From NCBI GenBank assembly GCA_022484805.1, contig JAKVKP010000003.1, positions 62,001 through 126,000 on the forward strand: a stretch of DNA of 64,000 nt. Direction: 5' to 3'. The notes beneath the pieces were generated by a model. It worked only from the letters and a program-made list of their open reading frames with translations, was not told where the DNA came from and did no database searches. This document shows positions 45,112 to 56,000 of the stretch, piece after piece. The translations under genes and the position numbers were made by a program. Every line of letters begins with the position of its first letter. Position 1 is the first letter of the stretch. This stretch comes from Streptococcaceae bacterium. GTDB lineage: Bacteria; Bacillota; Bacilli; Lactobacillales; Streptococcaceae.

Positions 45112-47267
45112 GTTTAAAAAAACTAGAAAATGTAACCTATTTCAGATTAAATAATGAAATCAACCGACCAATTAATGGTCAAATACCATTACACAAAGAC
45201 AAAGAAGCCTTGACAGCCTTCTTAAATGAGAATGTTAAGCCAAATTTACTTGTTTTTGATACCTTGGCAGAGAAATTGGACTACCTAGTTGAACAAGACT
45301 ATATTGAAACTGAATTTTTAAAGCAATATACGGCTGAATTTATCAAAAAAATTTTTCAAACTGTTTATCAAAGTCAGTTCCAGTTTAAATCATTCATGGC
45401 TGCTTATAAATTCTATTCACAGTATGCCTTAAAGACTAATGATAATGAACAATATTTGGAAACACTTGAAGATCGGGTGATTTTCAATGCGCTCTACTTT
45501 GCGAATGGTGATGAAGCCTTGGCTTTAGATTTAGCAGATGAAATGATTCATCAGCGCTACCAGCCTGCAACACCATCATTTCTAAATGCCGGTCGTAAAC
45601 GTCGTGGCGAATTGGTTTCTTGCTTTTTAATCCAAGTGACTGATGATATGAATTCAATTGGTAGGAGTATTAATTCTGCTCTTCAGCTCTCTCGTATTGG
45701 CGGTGGCGTTGGCATTTCATTGTCTAATCTCCGCGAGGCTGGTAGCCCAATTAAAGGTATTGAAGAAGCTGCAAGTGGTGTTGTACCAGTCATGAAATTA
45801 TTTGAGGATAGCTTCTCTTATTCCAATCAACTCGGTCAACGTCAAGGAGCTGGTGTCGTTTATTTAAGCGTCTTCCATCCAGATATTTTAGCATTTCTCT
45901 CTACAAAAAAAGAAAATGCTGATGAAAAGGTTCGGGTAAAAACCTTATCACTTGGCGTGACAATTCCAGATAAGTTTTATGAGCTTGTACGTGAAAACAA
46001 GGAAATGTATTTATTTTCACCATATTCTGTTGAACGTGTCTACGGTGTGCCTTTTAACTACATTGATATCACCAAGGAATACGACAATTTAGTTGCCAAT
46101 CCAGATATTCGTAAGAAGAAAATTTCTGCTCGCGAGCTTGAACAGGAAATTTCTAAACTGCAACAGGAATCTGGTTATCCTTATGTCATCAATATTGATA
46201 CTGCTAACAAGGCTAACGCTATTGATGGCAAAATTGTCATGAGTAATCTTTGCTCAGAAATCATGCAGGTTCAAAAAACAAGCCTTATTTCTGATAGTCA
46301 AGAATACCTGACAATGGGTACAGATATTTCTTGTAACCTTGGTTCAACAAATATTGTTAACTTAATGGACTCACCTAATTTTGGTAAATCAATTGATACA
46401 ATGGTTCGCGCTTTAACCTACGTTACTGATCATTCTAATATTGATGCAGTACCTAGTATCCAAAAGGGTAATCATGAGGCACATACAATTGGTTTAGGTG
46501 CGATGGGCTTACACACTTTCCTTGCCAAAAATCAAATTGAATATGGCTCTGCTGAATCTGTTGAATTTACAAGCATCTACTTTATGCTTTTAAACTACTG
46601 GAGCTTAGTTGCTTCCAATCAAATTGCCAAGGAACGCCATGAAAGCTTTGTTGGCTTCGAAAAATCAAAATATGCCGACGGTAGTTATTTTGAAAAGTAT
46701 CTTAACGGTGATTATGTACCAAAATCAGAAATTGTCCAATCATTATTCGAAGGACATCACATTCCTACCGTAGAGGATTGGGAAGCTTTGAGAGACGCAA
46801 TTCAAAAAGACGGCTTATATCATCAAAATCGACTTGCAGTGGCACCAAATGGCTCTATTTCGTATATTAATGATACTTCTGCTTCGATTCACCCGATTAC
46901 ACAACGAATTGAAGAAAGACAAGAGAAAAAAATTGGTAAAATTTACTATCCTGCACCATTTCTAAATAATGACACGATGAGCTACTATACTTCTGCTTAT
47001 GATATGGATATGCGTAAAGTAATCGATGTTTATGCAGCGGCTACAGAGCATGTTGACCAAGGTTTATCACTAACCTTATTTATCCGTAGCGAAATTCCTA
47101 AGGGTATTTATGAATGGAAAACAGGTACAAAGCAAACAACACGTGATCTCAATATTTTGAGAAATTATGCCTACTATAAGGGTATCAAATCAATATACTA
47201 TATCCGTACCTTTACAGATGATGGCGGTGAAATTGGCGCAAACCAATGTGAAAGCTGTACCATTTAG
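45108..47267 (+). CDS. nrdE: Class Ib ribonucleotide reductase alpha subunit
   Basis: Catalytic subunit reducing ribonucleoside diphosphates. Substrate-site cysteines lie in ELVSCFLIQV and SNLCSEIMQV, and the C-terminal shuttle pair is in NQCESCTI. The class Ib NrdE lacks the N-terminal ATP cone, as here. In-frame ATGs at 45102 and 45108 are both possible; the second overlaps the nrdI stop as ATGA and gives the usual MSLKKLENVTYF start, 719 residues. It is third in the operon. Confidence 0.97.
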   Translation: MSLKKLENVTYFRLNNEINRPINGQIPLHKDKEALTAFLNENVKPNLLVFDTLAEKLDYLVEQDYIETEFLKQYTAEFIKKIFQTVYQSQFQFKSFMAAYKFYSQYALKTNDNEQYLETLEDRVIFNALYFANGDEALALDLADEMIHQRYQPATPSFLNAGRKRRGELVSCFLIQVTDDMNSIGRSINSALQLSRIGGGVGISLSNLREAGSPIKGIEEAASGVVPVMKLFEDSFSYSNQLGQRQGAGVVYLSVFHPDILAFLSTKKENADEKVRVKTLSLGVTIPDKFYELVRENKEMYLFSPYSVERVYGVPFNYIDITKEYDNLVANPDIRKKKISARELEQEISKLQQESGYPYVINIDTANKANAIDGKIVMSNLCSEIMQVQKTSLISDSQEYLTMGTDISCNLGSTNIVNLMDSPNFGKSIDTMVRALTYVTDHSNIDAVPSIQKGNHEAHTIGLGAMGLHTFLAKNQIEYGSAESVEFTSIYFMLLNYWSLVASNQIAKERHESFVGFEKSKYADGSYFEKYLNGDYVPKSEIVQSLFEGHHIPTVEDWEALRDAIQKDGLYHQNRLAVAPNGSISYINDTSASIHPITQRIEERQEKKIGKIYYPAPFLNNDTMSYYTSAYDMDMRKVIDVYAAATEHVDQGLSLTLFIRSEIPKGIYEWKTGTKQTTRDLNILRNYAYYKGIKSIYYIRTFTDDGGEIGANQCESCTI

Positions 47268-47298
47268 CAATTAACAATCAGTAGTTTTAGGAGATATT

Positions 47299-48282
47299 AT
47301 GAGCGAAGTTAATTTAAAAGAAACTTACTATACAGCAATTAACTGGAATGAAATTGAAGATAATATTGATAAGTCCACTTGGGAAAAGTTGACCGAGCAA
47401 TTCTGGTTAGATACTCGAATTCCATTATCTAACGACTTGGATGATTGGCGTAAATTATCGCAGCAAGAAAAAGATTTAGTTGCCCATGTCTTTGGCGGAT
47501 TAACCTTACTAGACACTGTTCAATCTGAATCAGGAATTGAAGCGTTGAGACGTGACATCCGTACACCTCATGAGGAAGCCGTTTTCAATAATATCCAATT
47601 TATGGAAAGTGTGCATGCAAAGAGCTATTCTTCAATCTTCTCAACCTTGAATACCAAAAAAGAAATTGATGAAATTTTTGAATGGACACATACTAATCCT
47701 TATCTTCAAAAAAAGGCTAAGATCGTTAATGAAATTTACAAAACTGGCTCTGCCTTAGAAAAGAAAGTCGCTAGCGTTTTTCTGGAGACCTTCCTCTTCT
47801 ATTCCGGCTTTTATACGCCACTTTACTACTTGGGAAATAATAAGCTAGCAAACGTTGCTGAAATCATTAAATTGATTATTCGTGACGAATCAGTTCACGG
47901 TACTTATATTGGCTATAAATTTCAGCTTGGCTTCTTCGATTTAGCTGAGGATGAGCAAGAAAAACTGAAGGATTGGATGTATAATTTACTTTATGAGCTT
48001 TATGAAAATGAAGAGGCTTATACAGAAGAGCTTTATGGTGAAATTGGCTGGGCCGAAGAGGTTAAGACCTTCTTACGTTATAATGCCAATAAAGCCTTGA
48101 TGAATCTCGGCCAAGATCCATTATTCCCAGATACTGATCAAGACGTTAATCCAATCGTCATGAACGGTATCTCTACAGGAACTAGCAACCACGACTTCTT
48201 CTCTCAAGTTGGTAATGGCTACTTACTTGGTGAGGTTGAAGCAATGAATGATGATGATTACCTAATTGGCTTTTCGTCTTAA
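47299..48282 (+). CDS. nrdF: Class Ib ribonucleotide reductase beta subunit
   Basis: Radical-generating subunit with a dimetal site and tyrosyl radical. Metal ligands and the radical Tyr are in MESVHAKSYSSIF, and further ligands in FLETFLFYSGFY and IIRDESVHGTYIG. The C-terminal tail (SQVGNGYLLGEVEAMNDDDY) is the alpha-binding peptide region. The length is 327 residues, preceded by AGGAGATATT. It ends the operon before a strong terminator. Confidence 0.97.
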   Translation: MSEVNLKETYYTAINWNEIEDNIDKSTWEKLTEQFWLDTRIPLSNDLDDWRKLSQQEKDLVAHVFGGLTLLDTVQSESGIEALRRDIRTPHEEAVFNNIQFMESVHAKSYSSIFSTLNTKKEIDEIFEWTHTNPYLQKKAKIVNEIYKTGSALEKKVASVFLETFLFYSGFYTPLYYLGNNKLANVAEIIKLIIRDESVHGTYIGYKFQLGFFDLAEDEQEKLKDWMYNLLYELYENEEAYTEELYGEIGWAEEVKTFLRYNANKALMNLGQDPLFPDTDQDVNPIVMNGISTGTSNHDFFSQVGNGYLLGEVEAMNDDDYLIGFSS

Positions 48283-48289
48283 TATACTT

Positions 48290-48334
48290 AAAAAACGAAC
48301 TGATGCCGTATTTAACGATGTCAGTTCGTTTTTT
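48290..48334. terminator. Bidirectional terminator between nrdF and ytpR
   Basis: AAAAACGAACTGA and its complement TCAGTTCGTTTTT enclose a further partial stem. A- and T-runs on both sides fit termination of nrdHIEF and of the convergent ytpR operon. Confidence 0.88.
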
Positions 48335-48395
48335 AAATCGTATTAAATTATTTATTTTACTAAAAATCAGAAACAAACGGTTAGTCACAATAAGA

Positions 48396-49025
48396 TTAAT
48401 TCGAGTGCCAATGTGCTTCAGCATCAAATGGAATGCCGACTTCAACCTCGTTTGGTAACACCAGAATACCACGCTTTTGCGGTGCATTTGGTAAAGATAA
48501 TTCACGTGCTGCCGCTAACATACCCTCACTGTTTACGCCTCGCAGCTCACCTGAAAAAATTAAGGTACCATTCGGTAGCATTGCACCATCACGGCAGACC
48601 ACTACCTTTTGTCCTTGCTCAATATTTGGCGCACCCGCAACAATTTGTAAAACTTCTTGTCCAATTGAAACTTTAGCAATATTTAAATGATCACTATCTG
48701 GATGTGATTCAAGCGACTCAACATAGCCAATAACAATTTTCGGTTGATAATCCTCCGTTAATTGCTCTGAAAAACCACTATTTTTTAATAATTGATTGAT
48801 TTGTGAAAACTGTGCTTCATTCAAGCTAATTTGACCGTTTCCTGACAAATCAGCTAAATATTCACTCGCATTAAATAGATTCCAACCAACTGTCTGATTG
48901 GATGCTTGAATGAAAATACGTGCAACATCACCTTTTCTTTCAAAATCAACGGCCTCTTTTTGATCATTAGCCACAATCACCATTAAAACATCCCCAACAT
49001 GATCAGGATTATAAGTTACAATCAC
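48396..49025 (-). CDS. ytpR: YtpR family tRNA-binding domain protein
   Basis: Stand-alone OB-fold protein related to the N-terminal domain of PheT. The N-terminal part (about 1-90) is the family's DUF4479 region, and the EMAP-type tRNA-binding fold follows (VIGYVESLESHPDSDHLNIAKVSIG, key LESHPDSDHL; then QIVAGAPNIEQGQKVVV). The length is 209 residues. The start is GTG at 49025, only 3 bp after the thioredoxin-like gene, so it is coupled to it. The biological role is unclear. Confidence 0.92.
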   Translation of the reverse strand: MIVTYNPDHVGDVLMVIVANDQKEAVDFERKGDVARIFIQASNQTVGWNLFNASEYLADLSGNGQISLNEAQFSQINQLLKNSGFSEQLTEDYQPKIVIGYVESLESHPDSDHLNIAKVSIGQEVLQIVAGAPNIEQGQKVVVCRDGAMLPNGTLIFSGELRGVNSEGMLAAARELSLPNAPQKRGILVLPNEVEVGIPFDAEAHWHSN

Positions 49026-49028
49026 GGT

Positions 49029-49349
49029 TTATTCGACTCCCAATTCTTCAATAAATTTTGTTATTTCTGCTTTCGTCTTACGCGCCTTATTAACTAAACG
49101 ACCAATCTCTTTGCCGTCTTTAATCACAACAAAGCTTGGAATACCAAATATATCCCATTTAACAGCTAAATCCATAAATTGATCACGATCAATTTCAATA
49201 AAGTTAAATTTTGGATGCTCTGCTTCAATTTCTGGCATTAATGGCTTAATAAAGCGACAATCACCACACCAATCTGCAGTAAAAAATAAAATATTTTGTC
49301 CTTTTTCAATATACTGTGCAATTTCTTCATATGATTTTGGTTTAATCAT
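49029..49349 (-). CDS. Thioredoxin-like protein (YtpP-like)
   Basis: Cytosolic thioredoxin fold of about 106 residues with the active site Trp-Cys-Gly-Asp-Cys (FFTADWCGDCRFIKP) and cis-Pro in FGIPSFVVIKDG. The upstream gene stop lies at 49342, so the ATG at 49349 gives an 8-bp overlap and a usual N-terminus (MIKPKSYEEI); the longer in-frame start at 49370 lacks a good ribosome site. It lies between the DUF4651 and ytpR genes, a conserved trio in streptococci as I recall. Confidence 0.9.
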   Translation of the reverse strand: MIKPKSYEEIAQYIEKGQNILFFTADWCGDCRFIKPLMPEIEAEHPKFNFIEIDRDQFMDLAVKWDIFGIPSFVVIKDGKEIGRLVNKARKTKAEITKFIEELGVE

Positions 49350-49653
49350 CCTTAACTGCCTCAATTCCAATAATTTCTAGTGTATTTGCATTAATGGTAA
49401 ATTCGAAGGTTTGCGGCTCATGATCTACTTCAACAATAATTCCACCTTTAAAGATTGGTGTATTTTCATCTAGTGCAACTTCTTCATAAATCCATGAAGT
49501 TACAATTACACCTTGATCATCAAAGTAACGATTCATTTTTTCAAGTGCCTTTGCACGTTGTCGCTTTGCCCTCTGCTTTACTTGATAAACGGCAATTCCC
49601 GTTATCAAAGCAGATGTGCCAACAACCAAACCAAATTTCGTTCTTTTTTTCAT
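49342..49653 (-). CDS. DUF4651 family membrane-anchored protein
   Basis: 103 residues with a single N-terminal membrane helix (about 7-25), a basic stretch (KQRAKRQRAKALEK) and a small C-terminal domain of alternating strands ending IIGIEAVKDD. It belongs to the DUF4651 type found in Lactobacillales next to a thioredoxin and ytpR. Function unknown. The coding regions overlap by 8 bp with the following gene. Confidence 0.8.
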   Translation of the reverse strand: MKKRTKFGLVVGTSALITGIAVYQVKQRAKRQRAKALEKMNRYFDDQGVIVTSWIYEEVALDENTPIFKGGIIVEVDHEPQTFEFTINANTLEIIGIEAVKDD

Positions 49654-49814
49654 CTATTCACTCCAATCTAATCTACGGATTATTTTTCAACAAAGCAGCT
49701 AGCAATCATTTTTACTTATAATATTATTCTAGCATGAATAAGTCAATTCTCAAACCAATCTAAATGATAAGAAACCGTTATAAATTAATATGTAAATAAA
49801 TTAATCAAAAATAG

Positions 49815-50948
49815 CTAGTTCTTTTCCCTCATAATACCTAAAACAATTAAAATGAGAATTATAATATTGAGACTCAATAATAATGGAAAATACTGAAAGC
49901 CAATTGACTGAATTATGAAGCCAAAAAGAACTGGCATGATTAAAATACCAATATTTGCAAAGGTCATCTGTAAATTTACAATGCGATTAGCGATCGCTTC
50001 CTCGTAATATTGATGTGGCATGCTCATCATCATTGGAAAGAGTACGGAGAAGCCATAGCCAATTAAAAATGCTGCTAAAGCTGGTTGTATAGACAATAAT
50101 AGAATCCCTGCAAACGCACAGAGAAATTGAAATTGTAAAATACGTGCCTCAGTTAAACGATTGGTTATCAAGCCATTAGTAAACCGCCCTAAAGTCAATG
50201 ACAATAGAAATAATGCTGTCATCGCAGCTGATTCTGACGTTGAAAAATGATGCACTTCCTTCATGTAAGTCGATAAGAAGCTGCCCACGACTAATTCGAT
50301 ACCATAGAACAGATAGAATAACGGACCTAGATAATGACGGAAATTAAGCACAATTTTAGCCATTTTTTGAGTCGCATCAGCCACTTGTCTGTCCTCAGCA
50401 AAGAGCTTGCCATTTAACATAACCAGCAATAGAATAGCTAGCTGACAGATTAAAATAGCTAAGGTAGCTCCACGCCAACCAAAAGTCGTTTTCAAAAAAA
50501 TTGCTACGAACATACTTGATAAACTCGCACCCACACCATAAAAGCCATGCAAAAAGCTCATTAGACGCTTAGAAAAATTTTTTGCTGCAAAAATATTAAC
50601 TGCAACATCAATTGCACCCTGCCCCATCCCTAAAAAGGGAAATGCCAAGAATAATAATAAGGCATTAGGAACAATACTGATAATCCCAAGTCCAACTACT
50701 ACTGAACCAATACTCAAGGTAATAATTTGCTTTAAACTTAAATATTTAGTCAAAAACGGATAGAAATAACTTGTAATAATTGAAAAAACCAAGCCGACAG
50801 AGGTATAAATACTAATATCTCTTGCTTGTAAATTAAAATCCGTACGAATACTCGGCCAACCACTTCCCATAATTGAGTCTGGTAGACCAAGTGAAATAAA
50901 TATTAAAAAAATCAACAATGTTAACCGTAATTTATGCTGTTTTGCCAT
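49815..50948 (-). CDS. MFS transporter, substrate unknown
   Basis: 377 residues with about twelve hydrophobic segments, the N-terminus MAKQHKLRLTLLIFLIFISLGLPDS and a fold like the sugar/FucP-type MFS proteins that carry GLPDSIMGSGWP. A typical central loop divides the two halves near residue 195. No substrate-specific motif is recognised and the neighbours (ytpR operon, tuf) give no clue. It ends near the cluster's left edge with no clear terminator. Confidence 0.8.
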   Translation of the reverse strand: MAKQHKLRLTLLIFLIFISLGLPDSIMGSGWPSIRTDFNLQARDISIYTSVGLVFSIITSYFYPFLTKYLSLKQIITLSIGSVVVGLGIISIVPNALLLFLAFPFLGMGQGAIDVAVNIFAAKNFSKRLMSFLHGFYGVGASLSSMFVAIFLKTTFGWRGATLAILICQLAILLLVMLNGKLFAEDRQVADATQKMAKIVLNFRHYLGPLFYLFYGIELVVGSFLSTYMKEVHHFSTSESAAMTALFLLSLTLGRFTNGLITNRLTEARILQFQFLCAFAGILLLSIQPALAAFLIGYGFSVLFPMMMSMPHQYYEEAIANRIVNLQMTFANIGILIMPVLFGFIIQSIGFQYFPLLLSLNIIILILIVLGIMREKN

Positions 50949-51032
50949 TTTCTAATGCTCCTAATCCATCAAGTAACCCTTTTCATCACTATTCTTCCAC
51001 TATAGCCAACGTTTCAATGAACTGTCAAGCGC

Positions 51033-51069
51033 AAAAAAAACCGCTTAGACAATAAAGCCTAAACGGTTT
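51033..51069 (-). terminator. Terminator of tuf
   Basis: The minus strand reads AAACCGTTTAGGC, a 7-base loop, then TCTAAGCGGTTT and a run of T residues, directly after the tuf stop codon. Confidence 0.88.
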
Positions 51070-51087
51070 GAAAAGCAAAATTTAAAA

Positions 51088-52275
51088 TTAAGCTTCGATT
51101 TCAGTAACAATACCAGAACCAACAGTACGTCCACCTTCACGAATTGAGAAAGTAGTACCTTGTTCTACGGCGATTGGGTGAATTAATTCAACGTCGATTG
51201 TAACGTTGTCACCAGGCATTACCATTTCAACATCAGCTGGTAATTGAATATTACCAGTTACGTCAGTTGTACGGAAGTAGAACTGAGGACGGTAGTTAGT
51301 AAAGAATGGTGTATGACGTCCACCTTCTTCTTTAGATAATACGTAGATTTCACCTTTAAATTTAGTATGAGGTGTAATTGAACCCGGTTTCGCAATAACT
51401 TGACCACGTTGAACCTGATCACGTTGGATACCACGTAAAAGAATACCTACGTTATCGCCAGCTTCACCGTAATCCAATGTTTTACGGAACATTTCAATAC
51501 CAGTAACAACTGCTTTAAGTGTTTTTTCAGCAATTCCAACGATTTCGATTTCATCATTAGTTTTAACTTGACCACGGTCAATACGGCCTGAAGCAACTGT
51601 ACCACGACCAGTAATTGAGAATACATCTTCGACTGGCATTAATAATGGTTTATCAGTATCGCGTTCTGGAGTTGGAATATATTCATCAACAGTGTCCATT
51701 AATTCCATAACTTTATCAACCCATTGTTGTTCACCATTAAGTGCACCAAGAGCTGAACCAGCGATAACTGGAGTATCGTCGCCTGGGAAATCGTATTCAG
51801 ATAATAAGTCACGAACTTCCATTTCAACTAATTCTAATAATTCTTCGTCGTCTACTAAGTCAACTTTGTTTAAGAAAACAATAAGGTATTTAACACCTAC
51901 TTGACGAGATAAAAGGATATGTTCACGTGTTTGTGGCATAGGACCATCTGTAGCAGATACTACTAAGATTGCACCGTCCATTTGAGCCGCACCAGTGATC
52001 ATGTTTTTAACGTAGTCCGCGTGACCTGGAGCATCGATATGCGCATAGTGACGTTTAGCTGTTTCATATTCAACGTGAGCAGTGTTGATTGTAATACCGC
52101 GTTCACGTTCTTCTGGTGCAGCATCGATAGAAGCAAAGTCAGTTGCTTGTTTACCTTGTGCATCAGCTAATACTTTAGAGATTGCAGCTGTTAACGTAGT
52201 TTTACCATGGTCAACGTGTCCGATAGTACCAATATTAACGTGTGGTTTACTGCGATCATATTTTTCTTTTGCCAT
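51088..52275 (-). CDS. tuf: Elongation factor Tu
   Basis: GTPase delivering aminoacyl-tRNA to the ribosome. G1 is GHVDHGKTT (about 18-26), G3 DAPGHADY, G4 NKVD, and the C-terminal domains include RGTVASGR and [12 protein letters not shown]. The length of 395 residues is normal. It is monocistronic here (many genomes have it after fusA in the str operon), with a strong promoter and terminator. Streptococci also have tuf away from str, near ftsW. Confidence 0.98.
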   Translation of the reverse strand: MAKEKYDRSKPHVNIGTIGHVDHGKTTLTAAISKVLADAQGKQATDFASIDAAPEERERGITINTAHVEYETAKRHYAHIDAPGHADYVKNMITGAAQMDGAILVVSATDGPMPQTREHILLSRQVGVKYLIVFLNKVDLVDDEELLELVEMEVRDLLSEYDFPGDDTPVIAGSALGALNGEQQWVDKVMELMDTVDEYIPTPERDTDKPLLMPVEDVFSITGRGTVASGRIDRGQVKTNDEIEIVGIAEKTLKAVVTGIEMFRKTLDYGEAGDNVGILLRGIQRDQVQRGQVIAKPGSITPHTKFKGEIYVLSKEEGGRHTPFFTNYRPQFYFRTTDVTGNIQLPADVEMVMPGDNVTIDVELIHPIAVEQGTTFSIREGGRTVGSGIVTEIEA

Positions 52276-52365
52276 TTTGTAAAAAACCTCCTGTGGTTAA
52301 AAAAATAGTAGTTGAGATTAGTTTTACCGCATAAAAGGTCATTATCTCTAATCTTCACTTTTTCT

Positions 52366-52393
52366 ATTATAACTTAATTTTCCAAATGTTCAA
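52366..52393 (-). promoter_or_regulatory. Promoter of tuf
   Basis: The minus strand reads TTGAAC (52393-52388), 16 bases, TATAAT (52371-52366), about 90 bases before the tuf ATG. Confidence 0.7.
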
Positions 52394-52683
52394 CCTTAAA
52401 CCCTTAAAAACTTTGATAATTTTAGCTATTTTCTGCATTTTTACATTATCAGTCTAAAGCAATCAAACTTTTTACTTCTAATTGGTCACCATGATGCATA
52501 TCACTCAAATAAATATCAAGGCTAATAGCCGTATCTTGCCTTCTGCTATGCTCCAGAGATATAAAAAGTAAATATAAGCATCAAAAATCGTCAATATAGC
52601 CGAGTTCCAGTATCTTAATTAATAAAAAATAAAAACATAAAAAAGGTAGTGTCATTTAAACAGTATAAAAATGAGATAAAAAA

Positions 52684-52721
52684 TGTAGTGACTCCAAAAG
52701 TTAGACCAAAATCTAACTTTT
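52684..52721. mobile_element. Possible IS3-family terminal remnant
   Basis: TGTAGTGACTCCAAAAGTTAG is followed by a loop and CTAACTTTTAG, forming an inverted repeat (AAAAGTTAG/CTAACTTTT). This resembles the ends of IS150-group IS3 elements of lactic acid bacteria as I recall. No transposase is present, so at most a relic remains. Low confidence. Confidence 0.35.
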
Positions 52722-52776
52722 AGAAATCCATACAAAATTATCTCAAAGATTTTTTGTTCTAATCAATTCAATAATT

Positions 52777-52823
52777 TAGAATAACGTTTATAGCTCGTTC
52801 AGTTCAATCAACAAATCACCAGC
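52777..52823 (-). pseudogene. Duplicated fragment of the pyc 3' end
   Basis: These 47 bases are nearly identical to 53047-53093, which covers the end of pyc and its stop codon; only two mismatches were seen. The copy retains about the last twelve codons and the stop (AGDLLIELNEL-like), then diverges. It is displaced by 270 bp. It is a relic of a tandem duplication or a junction left by an insertion. Confidence 0.8.
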
Positions 52824-52901
52824 ACGTCGAGAGAAATTTCGCTTAACCTGATTAGAAGAAGAAGCTTTCTAATCGGGTTTTGCTACATTCTCTCTCCTTT
52901 T

Positions 52902-52994
52902 CACGCAAAAATGGTATTTTGTTCTTTTTTGATTTATCAATTTCTATAAAAATTGATAAATTTCATTTTAACCAAAATCTTTCATTTTTGCGTG
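52902..52994. repeat. Long nested hairpin element downstream of pyc
   Basis: Outer perfect 12-base arms CACGCAAAAATG (52902-52913) and CATTTTTGCGTG (52983-52994) enclose inner arms ATTTATCAATTT/AAATTGATAAAT. The left end shares GCAAAAATGGTATTTT with 17009-17024. It lies between the duplicated pyc ends. The rest of 52400-53057 shows no gene. Confidence 0.75.
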
Positions 52995-53057
52995 TAAAAA
53001 CTATCAATTCTACTTACAAATCTATCGAAATTAACGGTCAATAAACTAGAATAACGC

Positions 53058-56000
53058 TTATAGCTCGTTCAGTTCAATCAACAAATCACCGGCGGTAATT
53101 GCTTCGCCTTCTTCTACATAGATAGCTACGATTTCAGCATCGAAATGGGCTTCAATTGTTGTTTCCATTTTCATCGCTTCTGTGACCATCAAGGCTTGTC
53201 CTTTACGAACTTTATCACCTTTTTTGATATTAATTTGAAGCACTGAACCTGGCATTGTCGCACCGATTTGTTCTCGATTTGTTGGCTCAGCTTTGCGCTT
53301 AGCAACAACACTTGATTTGACATTATTATCCTTAACTACGATTTCTCGACGTTGACCGTTTAAATTAAAGAATAGTACACGATTGCCTTCTAAATCAGGC
53401 TCACCAATTTCATCAAGACGGATAATTAAGTTTTTACCTGATTCAATCTCAACTTCAACTGTTTCACCAAGGCGAATACCCTTAAAGAATGTTGGTGTAT
53501 CCAACAAGGTAACAGTACCGTATTGTTCCTGCATTTTTGTATAATCCAAGAATACTTGTGGATACATCAAGTAGCTTAGTACTTCTGCTTGACTTGGTGT
53601 ATAACCAATTTTTTCTTTTAATAATTCAGAAACTTCATCAAAATTAACAGGTGTCGCAAATTTACCTGGACGATCATCTAATGGCGCCTTACCTTTAAGA
53701 ATAATCTCTTGTAATTTTTTAGGGAAGCCACCAACAGGCTGTCCTAAATCACCTCTAAAGAAGCTAACAACAGATTCTGGGAAGCTCAAGCTAGCACCAT
53801 TATCGTAAATATCTTGTTCAGTCAAATTATTTTGTACCATAAAGAGCGCCATGTCGCCGACTACCTTAGAAGAAGGGGTTACTTTGATAATATCTCCAAA
53901 CATCATATTAACTGTATGATACATTTCTTTAATTTCATCAAATTGATGACCTAGGCCAACTGCTTTAGCTTGCTGCTGCAAGTTAGAATATTGTCCACCC
54001 GGCATTTCATGCAGATAAACCTCAGTCGAAGGACTAGTCAAACCATTATCAAATGGACGATAATACTGACGCACATCTTCCCAATAATGATTGATTTTTT
54101 GCACATTCTTCATATCAATTTCTGGTGCACGACCACCATTTAATAGAGCATAGTATAAACTGCCTAGGCTTGGTTGACTTGTACCACTACTCATTGCACC
54201 CATCGCCACATCAACGATGTCAACACCTGCTTTGACCGCCGCAGAATAAGTAATGATACCATTACCAGCAGTATCATGCGTATGTAAATGAATTGGTACA
54301 TCAACGGCCTCTTTTAATTCACTAATCAAGCGATAAGCAGCCTGAGGTTTCAATAAACCAGCCATATCCTTGATTGCAATAATGTGTGCACCTGTTTTTT
54401 CTAATTCTCTAGCTAAGTCCTTATAGTAAGAAATTGAATACTTAGGACGACTTGGGTCTAGAATATCACCTGTATAACAAATTGTTGCTTCGGCAATCTT
54501 GCCTGTATCCCGAACAGCTTGGATTGATTTTTCCATCTGAGGTACCCAGTTTAAGCTATCAAAGATACGGAAAACATCAATTCCTTGTTTTGCAGACTCT
54601 TTAATGAAGGCTTCAAGCACATTATCAGGATAGTTTTGATAACCAACAGCATTAGAGCCTCTAAATAACATTTGGAACAGCGTATTTGGCATTAATTTTC
54701 TTAGGACACGCAATCTTTCCCATGGATCTTCACTTAAGAAACGATAGGCAACATCAAAGGTAGCGCCACCCCACATTTCAGATGAGAACAATTCTGGAAT
54801 TCCTTCTCCTGTTACTTTAGCAATTCTCTTAAATTCATTTGTACGAACACGAGTCGCAAGCAAGCTTTGATGTGCATCGCGGAAAGTTGTATCAGTTAGG
54901 AGCACATTTTTTTGATCCTTAACAAAATCAACAACTGCATCTGCTCCAGCTTCATCTAGAACATTTTTTGCTGTTTCAATTTTTTTAATATTTAAATCGT
55001 TTGGAATTCTCGGTTCTGCATAATGCTTCTTCGTTCTGTTTTCAATTCCTGGGAAGCCATTAACAGTAATATTACCAATGTACTTCATGGTTTTATTACC
55101 ACGGTCACGTACTCGAGAAAACTTAAATAGACTTGGTGTTTGGTCAATAAAGGTCGTCTTAGCATCACCCGAAACAAATTCTGGTGACTGAATCACATTT
55201 TGCAAGAATGGAATATTCGTTTTAACGCCACGAATACGGAACTCACGTAAGCAACGTTCCATAATTTTAATTGCTTCTTTAAATGTTTTGGCATGAGTAA
55301 TCACCTTAACAAGTAATGAATCAAAGAAAGGTGTTACTTCATAACCAGAATAGGCATTTCCGACATCTAGACGTACACCAAAGCCACCTGGTGAGCGATA
55401 AGTATCAATTTTACCTGTATCTGGCAAAAAGTTATTCTGTGGGTCTTCTGTTGTAATCCGGCATTGGATTGAAGCACCAAGTAATGGAATTTTACTTTGT
55501 TCAGGAATTTCAATATCTCGATGCAAATCCTTACCTTCAGCAATTAAGATTTGGGCTGTGACGATATCAACACCCGTAATCATTTCAGTAATGGTATGCT
55601 CAACTTGAACACGTGGATTAACTTCAATAAAATAGAAGTTTTCACCCTCAACCAGAAATTCAACTGTACCAGCATTGATATAGCCAACGTGTGTCATTAA
55701 TTGAACAGCTGCATCGCAAATTTGGTGACGTAGCTTTTCACCTAAAGAAATACTAGGTGCAACCTCGACTACTTTTTGATGGCGACGTTGTACAGAACAA
55801 TCACGTTCATATAAATGTACAACATTACCATGCTTATCACCTAAAATTTGAACTTCAATATGTTTTGGATTGCTGATGTATTTTTCAGCATAAACCTCAT
55901 CATTACCAAAGGCTGACTTTGCCTCACTTTTAGCACGCGCATAGCCATCACGCGCTTCGTCTTCATTATGCGCAACACGCATACCGCGACCACCGCCACC

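Noticed and set aside
48182-48505. Leftward and rightward small frames around the nrdF-ytpR junction
   Set aside because: They cross the shared terminator and are antisense to conserved genes.
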